Below, one piece after another: positions 16,969 to 24,744 of a stretch of 64,000 nt of DNA (its first letter is position 1; each line of letters opens with the position of its first letter). The position numbers and the translations under genes were made by a program. The DNA lies in the NCBI GenBank assembly GCA_963759155.1, contig CAVWXX010000005.1, forward strand, positions 434,001-498,000, given 5' to 3'. The notes beneath the pieces are model-generated. The model was not told the DNA's origin. It saw only the letters and a program-made list of their open reading frames with translations, and ran no database searches. Source of the DNA: SZUA-36 sp963759155. GTDB lineage: Bacteria > Pseudomonadota > Gammaproteobacteria > Xanthomonadales > SZUA-36.

Positions 16969-17453
16969 GGTCTTACCTCGGCCAGTTGCTCCCGCAACTG
17001 CTTTCTTGCGCGGTGCAGGTAGGTTTTTACCTGCGCCAAATTCAATTCCAGCATGCCGGCTACTTCCTCGTAGCTATGCTGGTTAACATCCCTTAAAACG
17101 ACCAGTGAGCGGTAAGGTTCTTTCAAACCCGATATGGCCCGTCTTAGCCAGACCCCGGTTTCACTGGCAGCGGCGCCCTGCATCGGTCCGCTAACGTCTC
17201 CGGCCATATACGCCTCATCGAACTCAACGTTATGCCGTCTGCGCCTGAGACGATCGAGGCAACCGTTGCGTGTTACTTTCATTAACCAGGGTTTGACCCG
17301 ATCGGGGTCGATACTGTCCTGGTTGTGCCAAAGCTTCACAAATGCCTCCTGGGTTGCGTCTTCCGCCTCCTGGTCGTCCTTCAAAATATAACGAGCCACC
17401 GTCCAGGCCTGATCCTGATACTCCTTCACCCATTGACGGTATTTTCTGCTCAT
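16965..17453 (-). CDS. ECF-type RNA polymerase sigma factor
   Basis: 162 aa with sigma-70 region 2 (AWTVARYILKDDQEAEDATQEAFVKLW) and region 4 (LKEPYRSLVVLRDVNQHSYEEVAGMLELNLAQVKTYL, written here in two parts: the DVNQHSYEEVAGML turn and the NLAQVKTYLHRARKQLRE helix). There is no region 1.1 or 3, so it is an ECF sigma factor. It heads a tightly overlapping minus-strand unit with its anti-sigma factor and two DUF4252 proteins. It is divergent from the DksA-like gene 99 bp away; that region probably holds an autoregulated promoter, but I could not identify it. Confidence 0.92.
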   Translation of the reverse strand: MSRKYRQWVKEYQDQAWTVARYILKDDQEAEDATQEAFVKLWHNQDSIDPDRVKPWLMKVTRNGCLDRLRRRRHNVEFDEAYMAGDVSGPMQGAAASETGVWLRRAISGLKEPYRSLVVLRDVNQHSYEEVAGMLELNLAQVKTYLHRARKQLREQLAEVRP

Positions 17454-17552
17454 CTCATGAGAATAAACGCAGCCCGCATGAAATGGTTACATTCTTTGTT
17501 AAATTACTGCCAAAATTATCCTTGAGAACCAAACAATCACCGAAAGGGCACC

Positions 17553-17903
17553 ATGGAACATTCAAAAACTGATCTGCAAAACTTTAAGTCCGGTTTACTG
17601 AAGCTCAGGTCCGACTTACTCAAAGCAGCGGAAACCGGTCAGCAGGCTGAGGGCGTTGTCGAGCTGGATCAGGCCCGGGTTGGCAGGTTATCCCGAATGG
17701 ATGCCATGCAGGCGCAAGCGATGTCGGTTGAAACCGGACGGAGAAGACGGCAACACATTGTCGAGATTGATAATGCACTTGAACGCATCGAAGCAGGTGA
17801 CTATGGAGGGTGTTTTGAGTGTGGTGAGCTTATCCACCCCGGGCGTCTAGCAGCCAATCCGATCGCCACCCTGTGTATAGGCTGTGCTGAAGCACTGGAG
17901 TGA
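17553..17903 (+). CDS. DksA/TraR-type C4 zinc finger protein
   Basis: 116 aa. An N-terminal helical hairpin (about 1-80) leads to a C4 zinc finger with C87 and C90 (CFEC) and C108 and C111 (CIGC), including GECGxLIxxxRLxxxP-like spacing. Length is nearer to TraR-like proteins than to the 151-aa DksA. The coiled-coil tip lacks a clear DxxDxA motif (it has ELDQARVGR), so classical ppGpp-dependent transcription effects should not be assumed. It has a good start (AAAGGGCACCATG). A 700-bp gene-free region follows. Confidence 0.87.
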   Translation: MEHSKTDLQNFKSGLLKLRSDLLKAAETGQQAEGVVELDQARVGRLSRMDAMQAQAMSVETGRRRRQHIVEIDNALERIEAGDYGGCFECGELIHPGRLAANPIATLCIGCAEALE

Positions 17904-17980
17904 AGCATGTTACCTGGCTGTGAGTTTCAAAAACATTCGGTCGCGTGCCCCCGTGTTGATAAGTAGAGGGCATTGTGGGG

Positions 17981-18188
17981 ACCCAGTTGGAAGGGCTTGC
18001 CTGGTGGTGCTCGCGGGTCAGCGGCCCTTCGGGCTTCCCTCACTTCCGGACCGTTTTGACGGGGCCGGCCATACAGGGCATCCGGCCCTGGATGGCCTCA
18101 AATGGGCGTCCTGCCCATTTGTCCCCTAAACGGCCCTCCAGTTCGGCGCTTTCAGGTCGCTCCACCAGGCAAGCCCTTCCAACCGGGT
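17981..18188. repeat. long inverted-repeat (cruciform/structured RNA-like) element
   Basis: Arms at 17981-18007 and 18162-18188 are 27-nt inverted copies differing at one position (ACCC[A]GTTGG against ACCC[G]GTTGG when aligned). Between them are two nested hairpins: 18067-18097 (GGCCAT-A-CAGGGC, 5-nt loop, GCCCTG-G-ATGGCC) and 18100-18120 (AAATGGGC, 5-nt loop, GCCCATTT). A short GCCC-TTC-GGGC hairpin is near 18023-18034. The layout could be a MITE-like dispersed repeat or a structured RNA; no target-site duplication is evident. Confidence 0.72.
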
Positions 18189-18250
18189 GTCACCAGAATG
18201 AGCCGCGTATCAAGTGTCAAAAGGGGTGTCGGGTTGCTGCCACCGGGACC

Positions 18251-18273
18251 GTAATCTGTCGGGAACAGATTAC
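18251..18273. repeat. hairpin with perfect 9-bp stem
   Basis: GTAATCTGT at 18251-18259 pairs with ACAGATTAC at 18265-18273 around a CGGGA loop. No T-run follows, so it is not a typical intrinsic terminator. It lies 60 bp beyond the long inverted repeat and may belong to the same element. Confidence 0.65.
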
Positions 18274-18456
18274 CGAGCGACCATGGACGGCTCGAGCGTG
18301 TCCCGGGGGTAGCTACCCGGCGCGCCTCCGACCCTTCTTACAGCGACCGTTAACCTGAGCATGAAAAACATTGCTGCATTTACGCACAAGCTGCTGCGGT
18401 AAATAGCATGCATATCATGCATTTTGCAGATTAATGTAAAAACAAGCGGCCAAACT

Positions 18457-18485
18457 CTTGAAATGTAGACAGCATATCCCCAACT
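18457..18485 (+). promoter_or_regulatory. sigma-32 (RpoH) heat-shock promoter of groES-groEL
   Basis: CTTGAAA at 18457-18463, a 14-nt spacer, and CCCCAACT at 18478-18485. This matches the sigma-32 consensus (CTTGAAA, 13-15 nt, CCCCATNT) with one or two differences. It is 120 bp upstream of the groES start, as expected for a chaperonin operon. Confidence 0.88.
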
Positions 18486-18604
18486 CAGCATGCAGGCTGC
18501 GGAATACCTCAACGAGGCTTCCACAGGCACATAACAGACCTGAACGGTGAAGCCGCTAAGGTTTCATGTTCAATTTTAGATTAATAATTTTGGGAGAACC
18601 TCAG

Positions 18605-18895
18605 ATGAACCTTCGTCCTTTACACGATCGAGTGATTGTGAAGCGAATGGAAGAAGAACGTATGTCCGCTGGTGGCATCGTCATTCCTGACTCAGCAACT
18701 GAAAAACCTGTCCGTGGTGAAGTACTTGCGGTAGGCAATGGCAAAATTCTCGATAACGGTGAAAAACGTGCGCTTGATATTGAAGTTGGCGACACCATCC
18801 TTTTCGGTAAGTACTCGGGAACCGAAGTAAAAGTGGATGGCGAAGAACTGCTCGTTATGCGCGAAGAAGACATCATGGCTGTTATCGAAGCCTGA
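18605..18895 (+). CDS. groES: co-chaperonin GroES
   Basis: 96-aa heptameric lid of the GroEL folding chamber. The start is ATG at 18605 (MNLRPLHDRVIVKRME) after GGGAG; an upstream in-frame ATG at 18566 would add a non-conserved leader. The mobile loop ERMSAGGIVIPDSATEKP and the C-terminal LLVMREEDIMAVIE are typical. It is 39 bp before groEL, and both are driven by the sigma-32 promoter at 18457. Confidence 0.98.
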   Translation: MNLRPLHDRVIVKRMEEERMSAGGIVIPDSATEKPVRGEVLAVGNGKILDNGEKRALDIEVGDTILFGKYSGTEVKVDGEELLVMREEDIMAVIEA

Positions 18896-18934
18896 TCACC
18901 CCTTTTAAGTATTGAAAGAATTGAGGATTAAACA

Positions 18935-20587
18935 ATGAGTGCGAAAGACGTACGTTTTGGCGAAGACGCCCGTGGCAAGATGCTGCGCGGTGTTAACGTT
19001 CTGGCCGACGCGGTCAAGGTAACGTTGGGCCCCAAGGGTCGTAACGTGGTACTGGCTAAGAGCTTTGGAAGCCCAACCGTCACCAAAGATGGTGTTTCGG
19101 TGGCTAAAGAGATCGAGCTGGAAAATAATTTTGAAAACATGGGTGCACAGATGGTCAAGGAAGTTGCTTCCAAGACATCTGACGTGGCTGGTGACGGCAC
19201 CACCACTGCAACCGTTCTGGCCCAGGCCATGTTGCGTGAAGGCCTGAAGGCTGTTGCTGCCGGCATGAACCCGATGGATCTGAAGCGTGGTTTGGATAAA
19301 GCCGTTACTGCTTCAGTTGATGAACTGCACAAAATGTCCACACCATGCACCGACAACAACGCGATTGCTCAGGTTGGCTCAATTTCAGCCAACTCGGATA
19401 CTGAAATCGGCGAGTTGATCGCGGAAGCCATGAATAAAGTGGGCAAAGAAGGTGTCATCACTGTTGAAGACGCCACCGGCCTGTCCAATGAACTGGACGT
19501 GGTTGAGGGTATGCAGTTTGACCGTGGCTACCTGTCACCTTACTTCATCAATGACCAGGCAACCATGAGTGTTGAGCTGGAAAATCCTTACATCCTGTTA
19601 CACGACAAGAAGATCAGCAATGTACGTGATCTGCTTCCGGTACTCGAGAATGTTGCCAAGTCAGGTAACCCGCTTTTGATTATCGCTGAGGATATCGAAG
19701 GTGAGGCACTGGCAACTTTGGTGGTTAACTCCATTCGCGGTATCGTTAAAGTCTGTGCTGTTAAGGCACCGGGTTTCGGTGACCGTCGCAAAGCCATGCT
19801 CGAAGACATTGCTATCCTGACAGGTGGCACCGTGATCGCGGAAGAAGTTGGCCTGTCACTCGAAAAAGCAACGCTTGAAGAGTTGGGTTCTGCCAAGAAG
19901 ATCCAGATCACCAAGGAAAACACCACGGTTATTGATGGCGCTGGCTCCCATGACGACATTTCCGGTCGTGTTAACCAGATCCGTTCACAGATCGAAGAAG
20001 CCACTTCCGATTATGATCGTGAAAAACTGCAGGAACGCGTAGCCAAGCTGGCTGGCGGTGTTGCCGTGATCAAGGTCGGTGCAGCAACTGAAGTCGAGAT
20101 GAAAGAGAAGAAAGCCCGCGTTGAAGATGCCTTGCACGCTACCCGTGCAGCGGTTGAAGAAGGCGTTGTACCTGGTGGCGGTGTTGCGTTGGTTCGTGCA
20201 CTGGAAGCCGTTAAAGGTATGAAGGGTGACAACCACGATCAGAACGTTGGTATCGAAATCGCCTGTCGCGCCATGGAAGAACCACTGCGCCAGATCGTCG
20301 GCAATGCCGGTGAAGAAGGCTCTGTTGTCCTGAACAATGTAAAACTTGGCAAAGGCAACTACGGTTATAACGCAGCAACCGGTGAGTACGCCGATATGAT
20401 CGAGTCCGGTATCCTGGATCCGACCAAGGTGACCCGCTCTGCTCTGCAGAACGCAGCATCTATTGCTGGCCTGATGATTACCACTGAAGCCATGGTGGCT
20501 GAACTGCCTAAGGACGATGCTCCGATGGGTGGCGCACCTGACATGGGTGGTATGGGCGGTATGGGTGGCATGGGCGGCATGATGTAA
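18935..20587 (+). CDS. groEL: chaperonin GroEL
   Basis: 550-aa ATP-dependent chaperonin forming the double-ring folding cage with GroES. It has the usual N-terminus (AKDVRFGEDARGKMLRGVN), ATP-site motifs TLGPKGRNVVL and VAGDGTTTATVLAQA, the apical-domain ALATLVVN and PGFGDRRKAML segments, and the Gly-Met tail. The length is normal. It ends just before a strong intrinsic terminator at 20620-20645. Confidence 0.99.
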   Translation: MSAKDVRFGEDARGKMLRGVNVLADAVKVTLGPKGRNVVLAKSFGSPTVTKDGVSVAKEIELENNFENMGAQMVKEVASKTSDVAGDGTTTATVLAQAMLREGLKAVAAGMNPMDLKRGLDKAVTASVDELHKMSTPCTDNNAIAQVGSISANSDTEIGELIAEAMNKVGKEGVITVEDATGLSNELDVVEGMQFDRGYLSPYFINDQATMSVELENPYILLHDKKISNVRDLLPVLENVAKSGNPLLIIAEDIEGEALATLVVNSIRGIVKVCAVKAPGFGDRRKAMLEDIAILTGGTVIAEEVGLSLEKATLEELGSAKKIQITKENTTVIDGAGSHDDISGRVNQIRSQIEEATSDYDREKLQERVAKLAGGVAVIKVGAATEVEMKEKKARVEDALHATRAAVEEGVVPGGGVALVRALEAVKGMKGDNHDQNVGIEIACRAMEEPLRQIVGNAGEEGSVVLNNVKLGKGNYGYNAATGEYADMIESGILDPTKVTRSALQNAASIAGLMITTEAMVAELPKDDAPMGGAPDMGGMGGMGGMGGMM

Positions 20588-20619
20588 ATCATGTAGTTCA
20601 AACCCGATTGACCAAAAGA

Positions 20620-20645
20620 CCCCGCCAACCGGCGGGGTTTTTTTT
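20620..20645 (+). terminator. intrinsic terminator after groEL
   Basis: CCCCGCC (20620-20626), AACC loop, GGCGGGG (20631-20637), then eight T residues. Stem and T-run are those of a classical rho-independent terminator, 33 bp past the groEL stop. Confidence 0.93.
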
Positions 20646-20782
20646 GGCTCGTATTAAACGATATTCATAAATGACTAAGTGCACACGCCCCGATCTGCTG
20701 GAGAACCTATACTACAAGCTGGGTAGAAAATACCACCCTGTAACATTCCGTTCCAGATTACAGACCGAACCAGGGAGACGTC

Positions 20783-21745
20783 ATGAAAGCTTTTCACATC
20801 ACGAAACAACATTTAGCAGGAATGTTGTTCTGTATGCTTTTTAGTATCGTTGCGGCTTTTCAGGTTCATGCTGGGGAAACCATTGGGGTCGACCCTGAAC
20901 AGGGAACACTGGTGACTGCCGAATGGCTGAACCAACACATCGATGATCCCGATCTGGTGATACTCGACTGCACGGTTAAAGTGGAATTTACAGAAAACGG
21001 GGACTTAAGGTCGGTGAGTGGCCTCCCCGGCTATAAGGCGGGTCATATTCCTTCCGCCGGTTTCGCAGACCTGATAACGGATCTTTCCGGTTCCAACAGT
21101 TCACTCCAGTTCACGATGCCAACAGCAGAGCGCTTCACTGCTGCAATGCAAGCCCTGGGTGTAGGTGATAAATCCCGCGTTGTACTCTACGACGCCTCTG
21201 GCTCAGGCTGGGCCGCCCGGGTTTGGTGGATGTTGCGCTGGATCGGATTTGATCGGGCAGCCCTGCTCGACGGGGGGATAAACGCCTGGACTTCAGCCGG
21301 TCTGCCGCTCTCGACCGAAGCTGTCACGCGGCCGGCTCAAAAACTCACGCCAAACATCCGACCGGAATTGATAGCAGACCGGGATGAGGTCTTCGCTGCC
21401 ATCGACAACGACACGGTGCAGGTCATTGACGCAATGCCTGAAGCGCATTTCCGGGGTGAAATGGTGATGTATGACTGGCCCGGGCATATCCCCGGTGCCT
21501 CGAATACGCCTTCCACGTCCCTGCTTGACGAGTCAGGTCACTATCGACCAAATGAAGAGCTATCAGCACTTTTCACAGGCGAGCCTGGCAACCGGACCAT
21601 CACTTACTGTGGTGGTGGCATCGCAGCATCTTCGAATGCTTTTGCCCTGACGCGACTTGGCTTTACTGACGTCGCTGTTTATATGGGTTCACTCCAGGAA
21701 TGGACCGCCAACGAAGACAACCCCATGGAGGTCGATGAGCCATAG
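20783..21745 (+). CDS. exported tandem-rhodanese sulfurtransferase
   Basis: 320 aa with a cleavable signal peptide (ending AAFQVHAGE, about residue 32), so it acts in the periplasm. Two rhodanese domains follow. The first (about 45-165) has GYKAGHIPSAGF and VVLYDASGSGWAARVWWML without an active-site Cys. The second carries the catalytic C276 in ITYCGGGIAAS. The architecture is that of thiosulfate or 3-mercaptopyruvate sulfurtransferases (SseA/TST type), with a CGGGIA loop. The donor cannot be assigned from sequence. It follows groEL after a terminator and precedes glnE by 55 bp. Confidence 0.88.
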   Translation: MKAFHITKQHLAGMLFCMLFSIVAAFQVHAGETIGVDPEQGTLVTAEWLNQHIDDPDLVILDCTVKVEFTENGDLRSVSGLPGYKAGHIPSAGFADLITDLSGSNSSLQFTMPTAERFTAAMQALGVGDKSRVVLYDASGSGWAARVWWMLRWIGFDRAALLDGGINAWTSAGLPLSTEAVTRPAQKLTPNIRPELIADRDEVFAAIDNDTVQVIDAMPEAHFRGEMVMYDWPGHIPGASNTPSTSLLDESGHYRPNEELSALFTGEPGNRTITYCGGGIAASSNAFALTRLGFTDVAVYMGSLQEWTANEDNPMEVDEP

Positions 21746-21800
21746 ACTGAATGCCCCGGCAGTATGCGGGGCACTTCCAGCCTCATCAGGACGATGAAAA

Positions 21801-24491
21801 GTGGACATCAATGTCCACCCACGGGATACTCTGGCAATGAGTTCAAGCCAGCAAAACCATGTTCTGAAGTACAGTCCGTTTCTGAACCAATTGGTATCAC
21901 GTCACCCTGACTGGTTTGAAGATTTGCAAAGCACCGGGCGACTGGATCATACCGCGCCTCCGGATGCCGAACAGCTCAAGGCTTGCATTGGCGTCAACGG
22001 TCTGGACGCGGCTTTACGTCAATTCCGCAACAGGGAAATGATGCGCCTGATCTGGCGTGATTTGAACCAACTTGCCCCGGTGGATGAAATTCTTCAGGAC
22101 CTGAGCACGCTTGCCGATGTTTGCCTGCAGGCTGCAGTCAGCCACCACACTCGCGTGCTTGAGGAAAAGCACGGGATTCCGCGAAACACGCAAGGCGAGG
22201 CTCAGAAACTTATCGTCATAGGTCTTGGCAAGCTCGGCGGTTGCGAGCTTAACCTGTCATCTGATGTCGATATCATATTCTGCTATCCGGACCGTGGTGA
22301 GTGCGATGGTCGTCGCGGTTTGTCCAACGAACAGTTTTTCACCCGCCTGTCACGTGGTGTCATTCGAAGCCTGTCGGAAATCACGGCCGATGGATTCTGT
22401 TTTCGGGTAGATACCCGCTTGCGACCTTTCGGGGATTCCGGACCACTGGTCAGCAGTTTTGCTGCACTGGAACAATACTATCAACGCGAGGGTCGTGACT
22501 GGGAGCGCTACGCATTGATCAAGGCGCGGCCAGTGGCTGGGGATATCGCTTCCGGGAAGTTACTGCTGTCTATTTTGAAGCCCTTTGTCTACCGCCGCTA
22601 TATTGACTTTGGCGCGATTGAAGCCCTGCGGGAAATGCACGCAAATGTGCGCGAGGATGCCCTACGTAAAGACCGGATGGACGACATCAAGCGCGGCCCG
22701 GGCGGCATTCGTGAGATCGAGTTCCTGGTGCAGACTTTTCAGTTGCTACGCGGCGGAAGGGAGCCTGGTCTGCAGACACCATCGATCTTCAAAGCCGCTA
22801 ATCATTTGCAAAAGCTGGAATTGTTACCTGCCGATACGGTGTCAGAGTTATTGACGGCATACCGTTTTCTACGACGAGCTGAAAATCGAATCCAGGCATT
22901 ACACGACCAGCAGACCCACCGGGTACCGGTTGGGGAGGATGGTCTCAGGGTCGCACAGGCCATGGGGTTCGAAGACATGTCCGGGTTCCAGGCTGCACTT
23001 GAAAAAACGAGAAACAAAGTACAAGCCCTGTTCGAACGAAGTCTGCCACAGGCAGGTGAGCCCGATGATAAAGCCAAGCCCTGGGTCGCCTACTGGCAAA
23101 GGCTAAGACATAGCGCGCAGGATGAAGACCAGGAGAATGCCAACTGGAAACCGCTTTCGGATTTCATAAAACGACTTAACCGTTTATCACTGAGTCAGAG
23201 GGCATCCAGACGTTTGGATCAGTTTATGCCGCTGTTACTGGAACGCTTTGATGAATTGGCGCCGGACGATGCCATTGTTAACCGTGTTCTTGACCTGGTT
23301 TCCTCTATCTGCAGACGCAGCGCCTATTTGTCACTGCTGGTGCAGAACCCGGATGCCAGCGGGCGCATGCTGGAGTTGTTTAGCGCCAGCAAACGGGTGG
23401 CTGAAGCCGTCACACGCTACCCCGCACTGCTGGATGAGTTGATCGACCCAAGCCTGGGCGCCTACCCCCCCACCCGCAAGGACATCCAGGCGGGTACACA
23501 GCGAATTTTGGACAGTGGCAATGATACTGAAACGACACTGCAGGACCTGAACTATTTCAAACAGATGATTGGTCTTCGTGTTGCTGTCGCCATGATGAAA
23601 TCAACAATGTCAGCATTTGAGGCCAGCATGGCATTGAGTCAGCTAGCCGAAAGCCTGGTGGAGGCAGTCCTGTTCCTGTCCCGTTCCGAGATGGTGAGCC
23701 GGCACGGCCAACTAACGGGCCCGGAGCTTGCTGTCATCGCCTACGGCAGTATGGGTGCCTGTGCACTGGGTTTCGATTCGGATCTTGACCTGATTTTTTT
23801 ATTCCACCCGGTGGCCGAAAAATCCGATGGCACACGTCCGCTTTCGGCCGAGCGCTACCACACCAACGTGGCCCGTCGTATGCTCAGCCTGATGTCAGCG
23901 ACCACGCCCTCTGGTCGTCTTTATAGCATCGATGCCAGGTTACGACCCAATGGACGTGCAGGTTTGCTGGTCTCCAGCGTGGATGCATTTAGCCGCTACC
24001 AGCGGGAAGAAGCCTGGGTATGGGAGTTACAGGCCCTGACACGTGCCAGGGCTTTTGCCGGCGACCCGCAAACAATCAAACAATTCTCGGCGATCCGGAA
24101 TGATGTTTTAACAACGGCCCGCGATAAAACCATGATCAAAACTGAAGTACTCACGATGAGGGAGCGGCTACGCAAAGAGCATGGCGACACCAAGCCGCTA
24201 AAACACGGGCGTGGGGGCTTGCTCGATATCGAGTTTGTGGTGCAACTGGGTTTGCTACTCAATGCCAGCCAATACCCCGAGGTCATCAGCTCAGCGCAAG
24301 TGACTCCGCAACTAAAGGCATTACATGATTGTGGCTGGTTGAGCACCGATGCACACAGAATACTCGACAGTGCATATGCACAACTGAGCCACGCACGACT
24401 GCAAGCCGAATTGGTCGATGATAGTGCCAGCGTTAAGATCACACCCCTGCTTAACATCGCGCAGGCATTATGTGATGAGATATTGGGGTAG
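21801..24491 (+). CDS. glnE: bifunctional glutamine synthetase adenylyltransferase/deadenylase
   Basis: 896-aa regulator of nitrogen assimilation that adds AMP to, and removes it from, glutamine synthetase under PII control. Two nucleotidyltransferase domains are visible: the N-terminal deadenylase with GLGKLGGCELNLSSDVDII (about 140-160), and the C-terminal adenylylase with AYGSMGACALGFDSDLDLIF (about 650-670). GGIREIEFLVQ and GGLLDIEFVVQ mark the ends of each half. I keep the GTG start at 21801, which has AGGA eight bases upstream; ATG at 21837 (MSSSQQ) is a reasonable alternative. It is slightly shorter than the E. coli protein. Confidence 0.96.
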   Translation: MDINVHPRDTLAMSSSQQNHVLKYSPFLNQLVSRHPDWFEDLQSTGRLDHTAPPDAEQLKACIGVNGLDAALRQFRNREMMRLIWRDLNQLAPVDEILQDLSTLADVCLQAAVSHHTRVLEEKHGIPRNTQGEAQKLIVIGLGKLGGCELNLSSDVDIIFCYPDRGECDGRRGLSNEQFFTRLSRGVIRSLSEITADGFCFRVDTRLRPFGDSGPLVSSFAALEQYYQREGRDWERYALIKARPVAGDIASGKLLLSILKPFVYRRYIDFGAIEALREMHANVREDALRKDRMDDIKRGPGGIREIEFLVQTFQLLRGGREPGLQTPSIFKAANHLQKLELLPADTVSELLTAYRFLRRAENRIQALHDQQTHRVPVGEDGLRVAQAMGFEDMSGFQAALEKTRNKVQALFERSLPQAGEPDDKAKPWVAYWQRLRHSAQDEDQENANWKPLSDFIKRLNRLSLSQRASRRLDQFMPLLLERFDELAPDDAIVNRVLDLVSSICRRSAYLSLLVQNPDASGRMLELFSASKRVAEAVTRYPALLDELIDPSLGAYPPTRKDIQAGTQRILDSGNDTETTLQDLNYFKQMIGLRVAVAMMKSTMSAFEASMALSQLAESLVEAVLFLSRSEMVSRHGQLTGPELAVIAYGSMGACALGFDSDLDLIFLFHPVAEKSDGTRPLSAERYHTNVARRMLSLMSATTPSGRLYSIDARLRPNGRAGLLVSSVDAFSRYQREEAWVWELQALTRARAFAGDPQTIKQFSAIRNDVLTTARDKTMIKTEVLTMRERLRKEHGDTKPLKHGRGGLLDIEFVVQLGLLLNASQYPEVISSAQVTPQLKALHDCGWLSTDAHRILDSAYAQLSHARLQAELVDDSASVKITPLLNIAQALCDEILG

Positions 24492-24515
24492 AATACACTT
24501 TCTTTTTTAGTGGAG

Positions 24516-24731
24516 ATGACAGTGACTCATCGCACCGACGCCCAGGACGATAGCCTGGAGTATGCAAATACGCAGACACGGGTTGAAGTAAGCCGCGCTG
24601 ACCTGCCGGTTTCCTGCCCACAATCAAACCAGAAAATCTGGAATGCTCACCCGCGCGTTTATCTGCCCATTGAGGACAGCGGAGAGGCCACCTGCCCATA
24701 TTGCGGTACACACTACGCATTGAAAGACTGA
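24516..24731 (+). CDS. small zinc-finger (zf-CHCC) protein
   Basis: About 71 aa. The C-terminal half is a zf-CHCC domain: CPQSNQKIWNAHPRVYLP, then ATCPYCGTHYAL, giving the C..H..C..C ligand set related to the mitochondrial complex I subunit NDUFS6. Such genes often lie beside LPS or branched-chain aminotransferase genes in gammaproteobacteria. Start choice among GTG 24510, ATG 24516 and GTG 24522 is uncertain; GGAG at 24512-24515 best fits the last. Thirteen bp separate it from the glycosyltransferase gene. Confidence 0.82.
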   Translation: MTVTHRTDAQDDSLEYANTQTRVEVSRADLPVSCPQSNQKIWNAHPRVYLPIEDSGEATCPYCGTHYALKD

Positions 24732-24744
24732 AGCACCTGCTTTT

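Larger units (their letters stand above)
17904..18604. other. 700-bp gene-free region upstream of groES
   Basis: I find no convincing protein gene here; the open frames across it lack ribosome sites and run through palindromes. It holds a large inverted-repeat element (17981-18188), a 9-bp-stem hairpin (18251-18273), a 12-bp palindrome (18307-18318) and, close to groES, a heat-shock promoter (18457-18485). The first 450 bp are GC-rich and palindromic, while 18360-18600 is AT-richer and looks like an ordinary promoter region. Confidence 0.7.

Noticed and set aside
17884..18129. 81-codon open frame after the DksA-like gene
   Set aside because: Overlaps the DksA-like gene and the palindromic element; composition is unlike a protein and there is no start signal.
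17975..18358. 127-codon open frame across the region upstream of groES
   Set aside because: It runs through the inverted repeat and hairpins, has no ribosome site and no recognisable domain. Better explained as a frame opened by the GC-rich repeat.
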